From Flavobacteriales bacterium (lineage in GTDB: Bacteria; Bacteroidota; Bacteroidia; Flavobacteriales; Weeksellaceae): DNA of 64,000 nucleotides. The stretch lies in the NCBI GenBank assembly GCA_020635515.1, contig JACJZS010000003.1:124001-188000 (forward strand), read 5' to 3'. Below, one piece after another: positions 44,945-53,947 of the stretch. The notes beneath the pieces were generated by a model that was not told the DNA's origin, did not search any database, and was given only the letters and a program-made list of their open reading frames with translations. The position numbers and the translations under genes were made by a program. The stretch's first letter is position 1; every line of letters starts with the position of its first letter.

Positions 44945-45442
44945 TCAGTATAAACAAACCATTTTATGCGTATTCTCTATTTGATTTATAGAATTAACTA
45001 TCAATGAATTATGAGTATATTCTAACAACTGATTTATAATGTACTCTTTATTCATTTCTCCTCTACTCTTTATAAACAGCTTTAGAAATAAAGTTCTACC
45101 AAATTCGTTATTGTGTAAATCCATACTGTTTTGAAGTTGATTTCCTCCAAATATAATCTCATGCTGAGCAGTTATGAATTTCGTCCAAAGCAAAGAATCA
45201 ATTAAAGAGTTAGATTTAGAAGAGTAGTAAAGAATAAACATATTCCATAATGCATGACGAAACGCATTACCTTTTCCATCTTTTGAATGCGTATTGTAAA
45301 AATACTTTTGTGCCGTTACCAAAGCATACCATGTTGCTAAGAATGTACCTAATATATACTTTGGATTTTTTAAAATAACAAAAAACAGTTTCCAAAACCT
45401 ATTCTCTTTTAAAAGGTATAAAAACTTTGAAATAAACTTCAT
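44945..45442 (-). CDS. DUF6973-like protein
   Basis: A 165-residue protein with one hydrophobic segment near residues 29-45 (YILGTFLATWYALVTAQ). The domain that follows has DGKGNAFRHALWNMFILYY, then TAQHE, then MDLHNNEFGR. The conserved His and Asp/Asn residues match the DUF6973 group and could form a metal or catalytic site. Function unknown. It lies 16 bp after a NusG-like gene on the same strand. Confidence 0.7.
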   Translation of the reverse strand: MKFISKFLYLLKENRFWKLFFVILKNPKYILGTFLATWYALVTAQKYFYNTHSKDGKGNAFRHALWNMFILYYSSKSNSLIDSLLWTKFITAQHEIIFGGNQLQNSMDLHNNEFGRTLFLKLFIKSRGEMNKEYIINQLLEYTHNSLIVNSINQIENTHKMVCLY

Positions 45443-45458
45443 TACGTTACCTTTAATG

Positions 45459-45953
45459 CTATTTTCCTTTATTAACTACTCGAATAATTTTTTCTTTTGC
45501 AATTGAAAGTTTAATTCCCGTACCTTCCAGCAAAATAATAAATTCATCTTTTTTAACACGTTCTATAATCCCGTGTTTTGCTTGAAAGAAAAGTGTATCT
45601 AATTCCACAGAATCGCCTTGCTTAAAAGTCATCACTTCTACATCTTTCTTCTTATTTTCGGAAAGCCAACCTTGAATTGAATGAATTATTTTTTCAGGGA
45701 TTTCGCGAGGTTTATTATTTTCATCTTTGATGACTCTCACAACTCCTGGTTGAAAAATTAATTCATAAAAAAAAATTTCTATATCAATAAAAATATACGA
45801 TGAAAATAAAACCCGTTCTACTTTTTTAACTCTATCGCTCCATTTTCGTCGTTCTATAATTGTAGGTAAAAAAGTTTTTATTCCTACATCATTTAACAGG
45901 AATTCTACTTTTTTTTCGTGTTTGGGTTTTGTGTAAAGTAAATACCAAGGCAT
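45459..45953 (-). CDS. NusG paralogue (UpxY/RfaH-like antiterminator)
   Basis: A 164-residue specialised NusG. The NGN domain is clear from MPWYLLYTKPKHEKKVEFLL to about residue 100, including FLPTIIERRKWSDRVKKVERVLFSSYIFIDI. The C-terminal KOW-type domain has FKQGDSVELDTLFFQAKHGIIERV. In Bacteroidota such UpxY/RfaH-type proteins usually head polysaccharide operons and prevent early termination there. Here the only following gene is the DUF6973-like one, and then the ilv promoter region. Its target operon is not evident. Confidence 0.88.
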   Translation of the reverse strand: MPWYLLYTKPKHEKKVEFLLNDVGIKTFLPTIIERRKWSDRVKKVERVLFSSYIFIDIEIFFYELIFQPGVVRVIKDENNKPREIPEKIIHSIQGWLSENKKKDVEVMTFKQGDSVELDTLFFQAKHGIIERVKKDEFIILLEGTGIKLSIAKEKIIRVVNKGK

Positions 45954-46020
45954 TACTATAATTTTGAATTGTAAATTATTTAATAATTAAAAATAAGGAA
46001 GAGATTATTTTAAAAGTAAT

Positions 46021-46617
46021 CTACGAACCGAATTTAAAGATGATTTCTTTTAGGATATCTTCTACTTTTTCATTTAATTGACTGATTGTTCCATTATTGA
46101 ATAATACAAAATCAGCTAGTTCTATTTTCCTTTCTTCTCTCCATTGATTCTGCATTCTCATTAACACTTGTTCTCTAGTAGTTTGATCTCGTTGTATAGT
46201 TCTCAGAATTCTAAGCTCTTTATCTGCTGTAACCAAAAGAACTGCATTGCATTTTTTAAATGTTCCACTTTCATACAATATAGCAGATTCTTTAAATATA
46301 ATAGGCTTTTGGTTATTTTTATCTTTCCATGAATTAAAATCTTTATCAACTTCTGGGTGTACTAAAGCATTTAGTTTTTGCAATAATTCTGAATCAGAAA
46401 AAACCATCTTCGCCAACAACTTTCTATCTAAGTTTCCGTCTTTGTAAACAGAGCTACCAAAGTGGTTTTTAATTTGAGAAATCAACTCTTGATTGGTATT
46501 CATCAAGAGTTTTGCTTGTTTATCTGAATCGTAAACAGAAAAACCTTTTTCTCTTAGAATTTGAGATACGAGCGATTTTCCAGAGCCAATTCCTCCAGTA
46601 ATTCCTATTACGTTCAT
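46021..46617 (-). CDS. coaE: CoaE, dephospho-CoA kinase
   Basis: A 198-residue P-loop kinase, last step of coenzyme A synthesis. The Walker A motif is GITGGIGSGKSLVSQ at residues 4-18, and YDSDKQAKLLM, HPEVDKDF and the LID region follow. I start at ATG 46617 (MNVIGITGG): a longer in-frame reading to 46722 would add 35 residues overlapping yajC and precede the nucleotide-binding strand unnaturally. It lies 13 bp after yajC. Confidence 0.93.
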   Translation of the reverse strand: MNVIGITGGIGSGKSLVSQILREKGFSVYDSDKQAKLLMNTNQELISQIKNHFGSSVYKDGNLDRKLLAKMVFSDSELLQKLNALVHPEVDKDFNSWKDKNNQKPIIFKESAILYESGTFKKCNAVLLVTADKELRILRTIQRDQTTREQVLMRMQNQWREERKIELADFVLFNNGTISQLNEKVEDILKEIIFKFGS

Positions 46618-46630
46618 GTAAATAAAAGAA

Positions 46631-46957
46631 CTAGTTTTTTTGGATTGTTGTGCTTGTAGGATATCTAGATGCAGATAATTCCTTTGAAATAGAAGTTCTT
46701 TCGAATTTAATTTTCCCTGCACCTGTTTCTATAACTACGGCATCTTCTGTTAATTCTGCTACTTTTCCATGGATACCTGAGATAGTAACTACTTTAGTTC
46801 CTATTTTTAATTCTTCTTGAAATTTTTTCTCCTCTTTTTGTTTTTTCTGCTGAGGACGAATCATAAAAAAATAAAAAACAACTACCATCAATAACATCAT
46901 TATTACGAAGTTAAAGTCAAATCCTCCTTGTTGTGCTTGTAAAAATATATGTAACAT
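46631..46957 (-). CDS. yajC: YajC, preprotein translocase accessory subunit
   Basis: A 108-residue protein with a single membrane helix (FNFVIMMLLMVVVFYFFMI) followed by the strongly conserved RPQQKKQKEEKKFQEELKIG and a small C-terminal domain with GTKVVTISGIHGKV. It binds the SecDF-YidC part of the Sec translocon. The coaE-yajC-DUF1573-nusB order is common in Flavobacteriia. Confidence 0.93.
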   Translation of the reverse strand: MLHIFLQAQQGGFDFNFVIMMLLMVVVFYFFMIRPQQKKQKEEKKFQEELKIGTKVVTISGIHGKVAELTEDAVVIETGAGKIKFERTSISKELSASRYPTSTTIQKN

Positions 46958-46977
46958 AAAAATTGTGTGATTTAAAA

Positions 46978-47439
46978 TTAATTAACTTTTCCTTTGATTG
47001 TTAGTATTTCTGTTGCGTCGGTATTTGTGTATACCGTTGCTTTTTTCTCTACAATACCTTCATTTCCAGCTGAGTTATACTCTAAAAGTATAGAATCCGA
47101 AGCATTAGGTAAAATTGGTTCTTTAGGATACTGAGGAGCAGTACAACCGCAAGAAGTTTGTACGTAATTTATCGTAATTGGTTTTTCTCCTACATTAGTA
47201 AATTTAAAATACGTTTTCACTTTATCTCCTTTTTTCACGGCACCAAAATCGTGAACCAAAGCATCAAATTTTAAAACTTTTTGTTTTTGAATACTATCAA
47301 TTTGAGTAGAATCCTGTTCAAACTCATTTAAATTTTCTTGACGTACAACTTCTTCATCTGAGACTTCACTCTTTTTTTCTGATTTACAAGAAAAAGCCAA
47401 CACAAAGCACGTAGCTATTAGTAGATAATTTCGTTTCAT
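46978..47439 (-). CDS. DUF1573 lipoprotein
   Basis: A 153-residue lipoprotein (lipobox VLAFSC, Cys about residue 17). After an acidic tether it has a DUF1573 immunoglobulin-like domain: FDALVHDFGAVKKGDKVKTYFKFTNVGEKPITI, then YVQTSCGCTAP and the LEYNSAGNEG segment. The SCGC pair is characteristic of the family. Function unknown; periplasmic. It overlaps nusB by 4 bp. Confidence 0.88.
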   Translation of the reverse strand: MKRNYLLIATCFVLAFSCKSEKKSEVSDEEVVRQENLNEFEQDSTQIDSIQKQKVLKFDALVHDFGAVKKGDKVKTYFKFTNVGEKPITINYVQTSCGCTAPQYPKEPILPNASDSILLEYNSAGNEGIVEKKATVYTNTDATEILTIKGKVN

Positions 47440-48407
47440 TTTTCTTTATTATTTACAATAATTGTTTTCTTTAAATCTTTTAATTTATAATCTTTTGGAA
47501 CTTCATTAACAAGATTATTTTCTTTTATATACTTATCTAAAATTCCGTTGATATAAATTTTACTTTTTGGAATAGAATAGGTTTTTGCTATTTCTATATA
47601 TTCGTTTATTGCTACAAAAGAAGGTGTTTTCATGTGAATAATCTCACAAAAAGCCATCGAAAGAATTATCTTGTCTAATAATGCTACTCGATCCATTTCC
47701 CAACCAATGGTTCTTTCTTTAATTATATCGTAAAACTGCTGTTTAAAGGTAATTGTTTTTACTAATAATTTTTCTGCAAACAATTTATCTTCATCGTCTT
47801 TAAAGGTTTTAATAAGTGTATTGGAGCTAAGGTTTGAAGATAAATATTTTAGCGTTTTAAAAGTCATTGAGTTTGCTATATGGAAATCATCTGACCAAGA
47901 AAGTTGCATTTGCTCGTATAGTTCGTGTAGTGATTCGTTATCGGCGATGTACTTATCAAATATTTTAATTATAAAATCTGCATCTTCTACTTCTTCATTA
48001 ATTTCATTTCTCATATACTTTTCGTATGCATCGCTATCAACTAGTTTTTTATAAATAGAATTCACATAATTGTAGTTTGGAGTCCAAGAAATTTCTTTGT
48101 GGTTTTCTGACACTCCTATTCTATCTTGATTTTCTTCTATTGATTGAAGCACAAGGTTGTTGACAAACTTTAGATTCGGATTTTCGTCTTCTGTAGTTCT
48201 AAAGTTCTTTTTCTTTCTGTTTTCTATTTTTTCTTGAGCTAAATATTTTAACTCTAAAAGTAAATTGAGTTGAAATACATACAAAAGAGCCACATTATCT
48301 ATGACAGAAAGTAAATTCTTTTTGGAAGATTCTACTGGTATTTCGTTATAAGTATGAGCGTATATGGTTTGTAAGACTTTTTCTCTAATTTGACGTCTTC
48401 CTATCAT
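47436..48407 (-). CDS. nusB: NusB, transcription antitermination factor
   Basis: A 323-residue protein. The extended form is normal in Bacteroidota. The N-terminal RRQIREKVLQTIYAHTYN and the C-terminal helical core WEMDRVALLDKIILSMAFCEI with INEYIEIAKTYSIPKSKIYINGILDKY are typical NusB. It acts with NusE and boxA RNA in rRNA antitermination. A TATCTTTG element lies at 48446-48439. Confidence 0.92.
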   Translation of the reverse strand: MIGRRQIREKVLQTIYAHTYNEIPVESSKKNLLSVIDNVALLYVFQLNLLLELKYLAQEKIENRKKKNFRTTEDENPNLKFVNNLVLQSIEENQDRIGVSENHKEISWTPNYNYVNSIYKKLVDSDAYEKYMRNEINEEVEDADFIIKIFDKYIADNESLHELYEQMQLSWSDDFHIANSMTFKTLKYLSSNLSSNTLIKTFKDDEDKLFAEKLLVKTITFKQQFYDIIKERTIGWEMDRVALLDKIILSMAFCEIIHMKTPSFVAINEYIEIAKTYSIPKSKIYINGILDKYIKENNLVNEVPKDYKLKDLKKTIIVNNKEK

Positions 48408-48458
48408 TATTTTTATTTTAAGTATAAAGTTGTTTGTACAAAGATAAGATATAATGTT

Positions 48459-48466
48459 TAATTTTG
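48459..48466 (+). promoter_or_regulatory. -7 promoter element for the ABC exporter, predicted leaderless
   Basis: TAATTTTG ends 4 nt before the ATG at 48471, and TTTG at 48433-48436 lies 22 bp upstream. The transcript would begin close to the start codon. The divergent nusB promoter element (48446-48439) lies within the same 63-bp gap. Confidence 0.5.
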
Positions 48467-48470
48467 CTTA

Positions 48471-50195
48471 ATGAATTCACTAAAACGATTAAATCCGTAT
48501 ATAAATAGATACAAAGTCCAATTGTTACTAGGTGTCTTTTTTATCATTCTTACCAATGTATTCAGTGTTTATAGCATAAAATACGTAGGAAAAGCAGTTG
48601 ATTTAATTTCTGATTATCTAAAAAGTCCTTCTAATAATTACGCTTTACTGCTTCAACAAGCTGGAATGATTATACTTTTCGCTTTAATTTCTGGAGTTTT
48701 TAAGTATTTTATGCGACAAACTGTAATTGTTTCTTCTAGAAAAATTGAAAACGATTTAAAAAATGATATTTATACTCATTACCAACAATTATCATTAACA
48801 TTTTATAGAAATAATAAAATTGGAGATTTAATGAACCGAATTACTGAAGATGTTTCTGCTGTAAGAATGTATTTAGGTCCTGGAATTATGTATTCCATCA
48901 ATCTTTTCTTTTTACTTATGATTGTTTTATGTTTTATGCTTGATGTTAGCACCTACCTCACTATATGCTCTTTAGCTCCTCTTCCTTTTTTATCTATAGT
49001 TATCTATAAAGTAAGTAATACAATTAATCAGAAGTCGAAAGAAGTTCAAGCAAGTCAATCAGGAATTTCTTCTTTTGTGCAGGATTCTTTTTCTGGAATA
49101 CGAGTGATTAAATCATTTAATAAAGAAGACAAAATCATTAATGATTACAATGAAAGTACACTGGATTATAAGCAAAAATCAATTTCGCTGGCAAAAACAG
49201 AAGCATTTTTCTTTCCTCTTATGCTTTTAATTATAGGATTGAGTTACATCTTGGTTTTGTATGTAGGTGGTACAGAATACATGGAAGGTAGAATTTCTAT
49301 AGGAGATATTGCTAGTTTTTTTATGTATATAAATATGCTTATTTGGCCATTTACATCATTAGGTTGGGTAACATCACTAAAACAAAGAGCAAAAGCATCG
49401 ATGACACGAATCAATGAATTCATAGATGCAAAAAGCGAAATTGATGAAAGCGGAACGCAGGAATTTCATAACGGAACTATTGAGTTTAAAGACGTATCCT
49501 ATACGTATCCTAATACAGGAATTGAAGCATTAAAAAAAGTTAGTTTCAAGATAGAAAAAGGAAAAACGCTTGCCATAATGGGAAAAACAGGTTCTGGAAA
49601 ATCTACCATAGGAATGCTTTTAAGTAGGTTAATTGAACCAAAAAGTGGCAAAATCAAAGTGAATAACATACCAATAAATAAATTTGACTTGCATTCAATT
49701 CGTGAAGTTTGCTCTGTTGTCCCACAAGATTCTTTTTTATTTTCGGAAACGATTTATGAGAATATTTTAATTGGAAACTCAGATGCGACAGATGAAATGA
49801 TATTTGAAGCTAGCAAAAAGGCGTGCATTTACGATTCTATACTGGGATTTGACCAAGGATTTCAAACCAAAGTAGGAGAACGAGGAATCACACTTTCTGG
49901 AGGGCAAAAACAACGAATCTCTATTGCAAGAGCTCTTGTAAAAAATCCTGAACTCATTATTTTTGATGATAGCTTATCTGCTGTGGATACCGAAACAGAA
50001 GAACAAATCCTAAAAAACATTAAACACGATATTCAAAAAGCTACATCAGTAATCATTACGCATAGAATTTCTTCTGCCAAAAATGCGGATTATGTACTCA
50101 TTTTAGAAAATGGACGAATCATTCAAGAAGGAACTCCTAAAGATTTATTAAAACAAGAAGGTTGGTTTTTGGATTTATATAGGAAGCAGAATTAA
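48471..50195 (+). CDS. ABC exporter, fused membrane and ATPase domains (MsbA-like)
   Basis: A 574-residue half-transporter. The N-terminal six-helix ABC type I domain (residues 1-310) is followed by a nucleotide-binding domain: Walker A MGKTGSGKSTIGML, signature LSGGQKQRISIARAL and Walker B ELIIFDDSLSAVD, with the switch His in ITHRISS. It probably forms a homodimer that exports a lipid or drug. Similarity to MsbA is only at the architecture level, so the substrate is open. A strong bidirectional terminator follows. Confidence 0.9.
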   Translation: MNSLKRLNPYINRYKVQLLLGVFFIILTNVFSVYSIKYVGKAVDLISDYLKSPSNNYALLLQQAGMIILFALISGVFKYFMRQTVIVSSRKIENDLKNDIYTHYQQLSLTFYRNNKIGDLMNRITEDVSAVRMYLGPGIMYSINLFFLLMIVLCFMLDVSTYLTICSLAPLPFLSIVIYKVSNTINQKSKEVQASQSGISSFVQDSFSGIRVIKSFNKEDKIINDYNESTLDYKQKSISLAKTEAFFFPLMLLIIGLSYILVLYVGGTEYMEGRISIGDIASFFMYINMLIWPFTSLGWVTSLKQRAKASMTRINEFIDAKSEIDESGTQEFHNGTIEFKDVSYTYPNTGIEALKKVSFKIEKGKTLAIMGKTGSGKSTIGMLLSRLIEPKSGKIKVNNIPINKFDLHSIREVCSVVPQDSFLFSETIYENILIGNSDATDEMIFEASKKACIYDSILGFDQGFQTKVGERGITLSGGQKQRISIARALVKNPELIIFDDSLSAVDTETEEQILKNIKHDIQKATSVIITHRISSAKNADYVLILENGRIIQEGTPKDLLKQEGWFLDLYRKQN

Positions 50196-50207
50196 AAATT
50201 AAAAGAG

Positions 50208-50245
50208 AAAAAGCGTTGAAATTCATTCAGATTTCAACGCTTTTT
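50208..50245. terminator. Bidirectional rho-independent terminator
   Basis: A perfect 15-bp stem, AAAAAGCGTTGAAAT (50208-50222) with its reverse complement at 50231-50245, loop 8 nt, has A and T runs at its base. It serves the ABC exporter from the left and lpdA from the right. Confidence 0.93.
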
Positions 50246-50273
50246 CAAAATATATCATTATTTCTGTAATATA

Positions 50274-51662
50274 CTATATATGAATCACTTCGCCATAAGC
50301 TGCGGCAACTGCTTCCATTACAGCTTCTGAAAGTGTTGGGTGTGGATGAATAGATTTTAAAACTTCATGCCCTGTAGTTTCTAATTTACGAGCAACTACT
50401 GCTTCAGCTATCATTTCTGTAACTCCATTACCAATCATATGACAACCTAACCATTCTCCGTATTTTGCATCAAAAATAACTTTTATAAATCCATCGTTAT
50501 CTCCGTTTGCTGTTGCCTTTCCACTTGCAGAAAATGGAAATTTACCAATCTTTAGTTCGTATCCTGCTTCTTTTGCTTTTTCTTCTGTAAAACCTACTGA
50601 TGCTATTTCTGGAGAGCAGTACGTGCAACCTGGAATATTATTATAGTCTATGGTTTCAACATGCATTCCTTTTATCTTCTCTACACAAGTAATCCCTTCC
50701 GCAGAAGCAACGTGAGCTAATGCTTGAGTAGGTAATACATCTCCTATTGCATAGTATCCTTCTACATTGGTTTTATAGTAATCATCAACAATGATTCTTC
50801 CTCTGTCTGTTTTAATTCCCACTTCTTCTAATCCAATATTTTCGATATTTGCTTGAATTCCTACTGCAGATAAGACAACATCAGCTTCTAATACTTGTTC
50901 TCCTTTTGCAGTTTTAACGAATGCTTTTGTTCCGTCTCCCGAAGTATCTACCTTCTCAACCGATGAATTCGTCATTATTTTTATTCCTGCTTTTTTAAGT
51001 GATTTTTCTAAATGAGCAGAAATATCAGCGTCTTCTACAGGAACAATTCTAGGCATAAACTCTACAATAGTTACTTCCGTTCCTAAAGATGCATAAAAAT
51101 AAGCAAACTCCACTCCTATTGCTCCAGAACCAACAACTATCATTTTCTTAGGTTGATTTGGTAACGTTAATGCTTCTCTATATCCTATTACTTTTTTTCC
51201 ATCTTGAGGAAGATTAGGTAACTCTCTAGAACGAGCACCTGTCGCTATAATAATATGCTTTGCAGAATATTCTGATTGCTTTCCATCTTTATCTACAACA
51301 GAAACTATTTTTCCTGGTTTTACTTTTGCAGTTCCCAAAACAACATCAATCTTATTTTTTTTCATCAAAAATTCGATTCCCTTACTCATTTTATCAGCAA
51401 CTCCTCGGCTTCTTTTTACAATATTTGGAAACTCATAACTTGCTTCTACTTTATTTAATCCATAGCTTTCAGCATGATTTATGTAATTAAATACTTGTGC
51501 AGATTTTAATAATGCTTTAGTTGGAATACAACCCCAGTTTAAGCAAATTCCTCCTAAGTTTTCTTTCTCTACTATAGCAGTTTTAAATCCTAACTGAGAA
51601 GCACGAATTGCAGTAACATATCCTCCAGGTCCGCTCCCAATTACAATAACGTCGTAATTCAT
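50274..51662 (-). CDS. lpdA: Dihydrolipoyl dehydrogenase
   Basis: A 462-residue FAD enzyme that reoxidises dihydrolipoamide in the 2-oxoacid dehydrogenase complexes. The N-terminal FAD motif is VIVIGSGPGGYVTAIRASQLG. The redox-active disulfide is in GGICLNWGCIPTKALL. The NAD-binding motif is IVVGSGAIGVEFAYFYASLG, and the C-terminal HPHPTLSEAVMEA carries the active-site His-Glu. Length is normal; it is not in an operon with E1 or E2 genes here. Confidence 0.95.
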   Translation of the reverse strand: MNYDVIVIGSGPGGYVTAIRASQLGFKTAIVEKENLGGICLNWGCIPTKALLKSAQVFNYINHAESYGLNKVEASYEFPNIVKRSRGVADKMSKGIEFLMKKNKIDVVLGTAKVKPGKIVSVVDKDGKQSEYSAKHIIIATGARSRELPNLPQDGKKVIGYREALTLPNQPKKMIVVGSGAIGVEFAYFYASLGTEVTIVEFMPRIVPVEDADISAHLEKSLKKAGIKIMTNSSVEKVDTSGDGTKAFVKTAKGEQVLEADVVLSAVGIQANIENIGLEEVGIKTDRGRIIVDDYYKTNVEGYYAIGDVLPTQALAHVASAEGITCVEKIKGMHVETIDYNNIPGCTYCSPEIASVGFTEEKAKEAGYELKIGKFPFSASGKATANGDNDGFIKVIFDAKYGEWLGCHMIGNGVTEMIAEAVVARKLETTGHEVLKSIHPHPTLSEAVMEAVAAAYGEVIHI

Positions 51663-51839
51663 ATCTATTTAAATTTTTGAGTTGCTAAAGTACTAATTAT
51701 TTTCTATCCAATCTAAAATCTTCAATGCTTTTTGCAAAACTAAGCAGACCAATCTCATATAACTCATTATCAGACACATAAAAAACACAAATCAATACTC
51801 ACAATGTAACAATCTAAATATCAGAATTTTAAATATATA

Positions 51840-51865
51840 TAAAGATTTAATGCATTAAATCTTTA
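51840..51865. repeat. Perfect 26-bp palindrome between lpdA and queA
   Basis: The 26 bp read identically on both strands, centred on TGCA (core AAAGATTTAATGCATTAAAT). It lies 40 bp upstream of the queA -7 element. The rest of the 281-bp gap (51663-51943) holds no gene that I can support. Confidence 0.85.
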
Positions 51866-51904
51866 CATATTATTCTATTCATTATACAAAACAAATATTT
51901 ATTA

Positions 51905-51912
51905 TATCTTTG
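51905..51912 (+). promoter_or_regulatory. -7 promoter element for queA
   Basis: TATCTTTG, 31 nt upstream of the ATG at 51944; the usual Bacteroidota element. No -33 TTTG seen. Confidence 0.5.
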
Positions 51913-51943
51913 TCGTTTAATACTTAAAATACAGTTAAAAGTA

Positions 51944-52993
51944 ATGAAGACATCTGATTTTGACTTTAATTTACCAGCAGAATTACTCGCTGAAAGACCA
52001 GCAGAAAACCGAGATGAAGCAAGATTAATGGTTTTGGATAGAAAAACACAAACCATTGAACACAAACAATTCAAAGATATAATCAATTATTTTGATGAAA
52101 ATGACGTTTTTATACTAAATAATACAAAGGTTTTTCCTGCAAGATTATACGGAAACAAAGAAAAAACAGGTGCTACCATAGAAGTATTTTTGTTGAGAGA
52201 ATTGGATAAAGAAACTCGTCTTTGGGACGTATTGGTTGATCCTGCTCGTAAAATACGTATTGGAAACAAATTATTCTTTAATGATGACGACAGTTTAGTT
52301 GCCGAAGTTGTAGATAATACTACCTCTAGAGGAAGAACTCTGCGTTTTCTATATGATGGAAGTTATGAGGAATTTAGACGTAAACTTTATGAATTAGGAG
52401 AAACACCTCTTCCTAAATACATAAAAAGAAAACCTGACGATACCGACTTTGAAAGATACCAAACCATTTATGCAAAAGAAGAAGGTGCTGTTGCTGCTCC
52501 TACTGCTGGTTTACATTTCTCTAAACACTTACTAAAACGATTAGAGATAAAAGGTATAGATATGGTGGAAATTACCTTACACGTTGGTTTAGGAACATTT
52601 GCTTCTGTAGATGTAGAAGACATTACAAAACATAAAATGGAAAGCGAACGAATCATCATACCAAATGCTACTGCTGAAAGAGTAAATAGAGCGTTGGACG
52701 AAGGAAAACGCGTTTGTGCTATAGGAACTACTTCTATGAGAGCTATAGAATCTTCCGTTTCTTCAAATAATCGACTAAATCCATACGACGGTTGGACGAA
52801 TAAGTTTATTCATCCTCCATATGATTTTGGAATTGCAAACTGTATGGTCACTAATTTTCACACTCCAAAATCTACCTTACTTATGATGATTGCTGCATTT
52901 GCTGATTATGATTTTGTGATGAAAGCGTACAAAGAAGCAATAAAGGAAAAGTATAATTTTTACTCATACGGAGATGCAATGTTAATATTGTAA
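51944..52993 (+). CDS. queA: QueA, S-adenosylmethionine:tRNA ribosyltransferase-isomerase
   Basis: A 349-residue enzyme that builds the epoxyqueuosine side chain on tRNA using SAM. Typical segments are [29 protein letters not shown] at the N-terminus, [28 protein letters not shown], and the C-terminal [20 protein letters not shown]. Length is normal. It is monocistronic with a terminator at 53017. Confidence 0.95.
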   Translation: MKTSDFDFNLPAELLAERPAENRDEARLMVLDRKTQTIEHKQFKDIINYFDENDVFILNNTKVFPARLYGNKEKTGATIEVFLLRELDKETRLWDVLVDPARKIRIGNKLFFNDDDSLVAEVVDNTTSRGRTLRFLYDGSYEEFRRKLYELGETPLPKYIKRKPDDTDFERYQTIYAKEEGAVAAPTAGLHFSKHLLKRLEIKGIDMVEITLHVGLGTFASVDVEDITKHKMESERIIIPNATAERVNRALDEGKRVCAIGTTSMRAIESSVSSNNRLNPYDGWTNKFIHPPYDFGIANCMVTNFHTPKSTLLMMIAAFADYDFVMKAYKEAIKEKYNFYSYGDAMLIL

Positions 52994-53016
52994 AAAACAC
53001 AATAAACAAGCTAATT

Positions 53017-53066
53017 AAATGATTCAAAGAAATAGCACATATTATTTTTTTGAATCGTTTTTTTTT
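53017..53066 (+). terminator. Rho-independent terminator after queA
   Basis: AAATGATTCAAAGAAA (53017-53032) pairs with TTTTTTTGAATCGTTT (53045-53060), two G-T pairs, 12-nt loop, then a T run to 53066. Confidence 0.8.
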
Positions 53067-53100
53067 ATAAATTGGTATCAACAACTTAAACTTGGAAAAA

Positions 53101-53919
53101 ATGATTTATCATAATCAATTCATTCATCGTAATGTATTTGTATGCTTTTTTATTTTATCTACATACCTTCATGCTCAGAGCATGAAAGATTTGGTAGTAG
53201 ATAGTAGTGTTGATGCTAAAGCTCATAGAGAAAAGGTAATTGATTTTAAGACAAATGTTGCAAAATTAAACGCTAAACTGGTTTATGAAAATGCACAAAA
53301 GAGTCTTAATTCTAAAAATTATATAGATGCTCTACACAATTACGATTTACTAGTAAGAGCAAATCCGCAAAACCCAACGTATTTATATGAAAAAGGTGTT
53401 TGTAATTTATTGTACCAGAACTACAATGGAGCTATTGCGGATTTGAACTCTAGTATTGCACTCAATCCTTCCAACACCACAGCATACATAAAAAGAGCCA
53501 AAGCCAAAAGTATGGTAGGCGATTACAACGGTGCTATTCAAGATACCAAAAAGTATTTAGAAACACAGAAGAATTCTTCTGAATCATATTCTATAATTGC
53601 ATACTCTCAACTAAAATTAGGAAATCTAGACGAAGCATATAGTAATGCAGAAAAATCGTTATCATTAAATCCAAATAACTTAGATGCAATTGAAACTCGT
53701 GCATATATATATTTTAAACAAAAAAATTACGCAAAAGCATTAGAGGATTTTAATAAAATGCTAACCGATATCTCTCGTCAGTCAGGAGTGCTGTATTTTA
53801 ATCGAGCGATGGCAAATTTTAATACTCAGAAATTTGAAAATGCATGTAGCGACTGGAAAAAAGCCAAAGAACTTGGTGTTCCTAATGCAGAAAAATATAT
53901 AGTTAAGTATTGTAATTAA
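53101..53919 (+). CDS. Exported TPR-repeat protein
   Basis: A 272-residue protein with an N-terminal signal sequence (VFVCFFILSTYLHAQ) and then about five tetratricopeptide repeats (from AQKSLNSKNYIDALHNYDLL to the C-terminus), ending in KFENACSDWKKAKELGVPNAEKY. TPR arrays mediate protein-protein contacts; the partner is not evident. I take ATG 53101 because the in-frame TTG at 53092 adds only three residues. It is convergent with the SulP gene. Confidence 0.82.
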   Translation: MIYHNQFIHRNVFVCFFILSTYLHAQSMKDLVVDSSVDAKAHREKVIDFKTNVAKLNAKLVYENAQKSLNSKNYIDALHNYDLLVRANPQNPTYLYEKGVCNLLYQNYNGAIADLNSSIALNPSNTTAYIKRAKAKSMVGDYNGAIQDTKKYLETQKNSSESYSIIAYSQLKLGNLDEAYSNAEKSLSLNPNNLDAIETRAYIYFKQKNYAKALEDFNKMLTDISRQSGVLYFNRAMANFNTQKFENACSDWKKAKELGVPNAEKYIVKYCN

Positions 53920-53947
53920 GAATAATACCAAAAAATGGTTAGAATAA

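Noticed and set aside
44945..45442. Possible membership of the DUF6973-like gene in the ilv operon
   Set aside because: It ends upstream of the ilv leader promoter and shares no regulatory element with it.
46618..46722. Longer N-terminus for CoaE
   Set aside because: The extra 35 residues overlap the yajC coding region and precede the nucleotide-binding strand, which in this family begins within a few residues of the start.
51700..51800. Minus-strand 32-codon stretch reading FYVSDNELYEIGLLSFAKSI
   Set aside because: The composition looks protein-like, but it has a stop upstream, no good start and no recognised family; a gene remnant cannot be shown.
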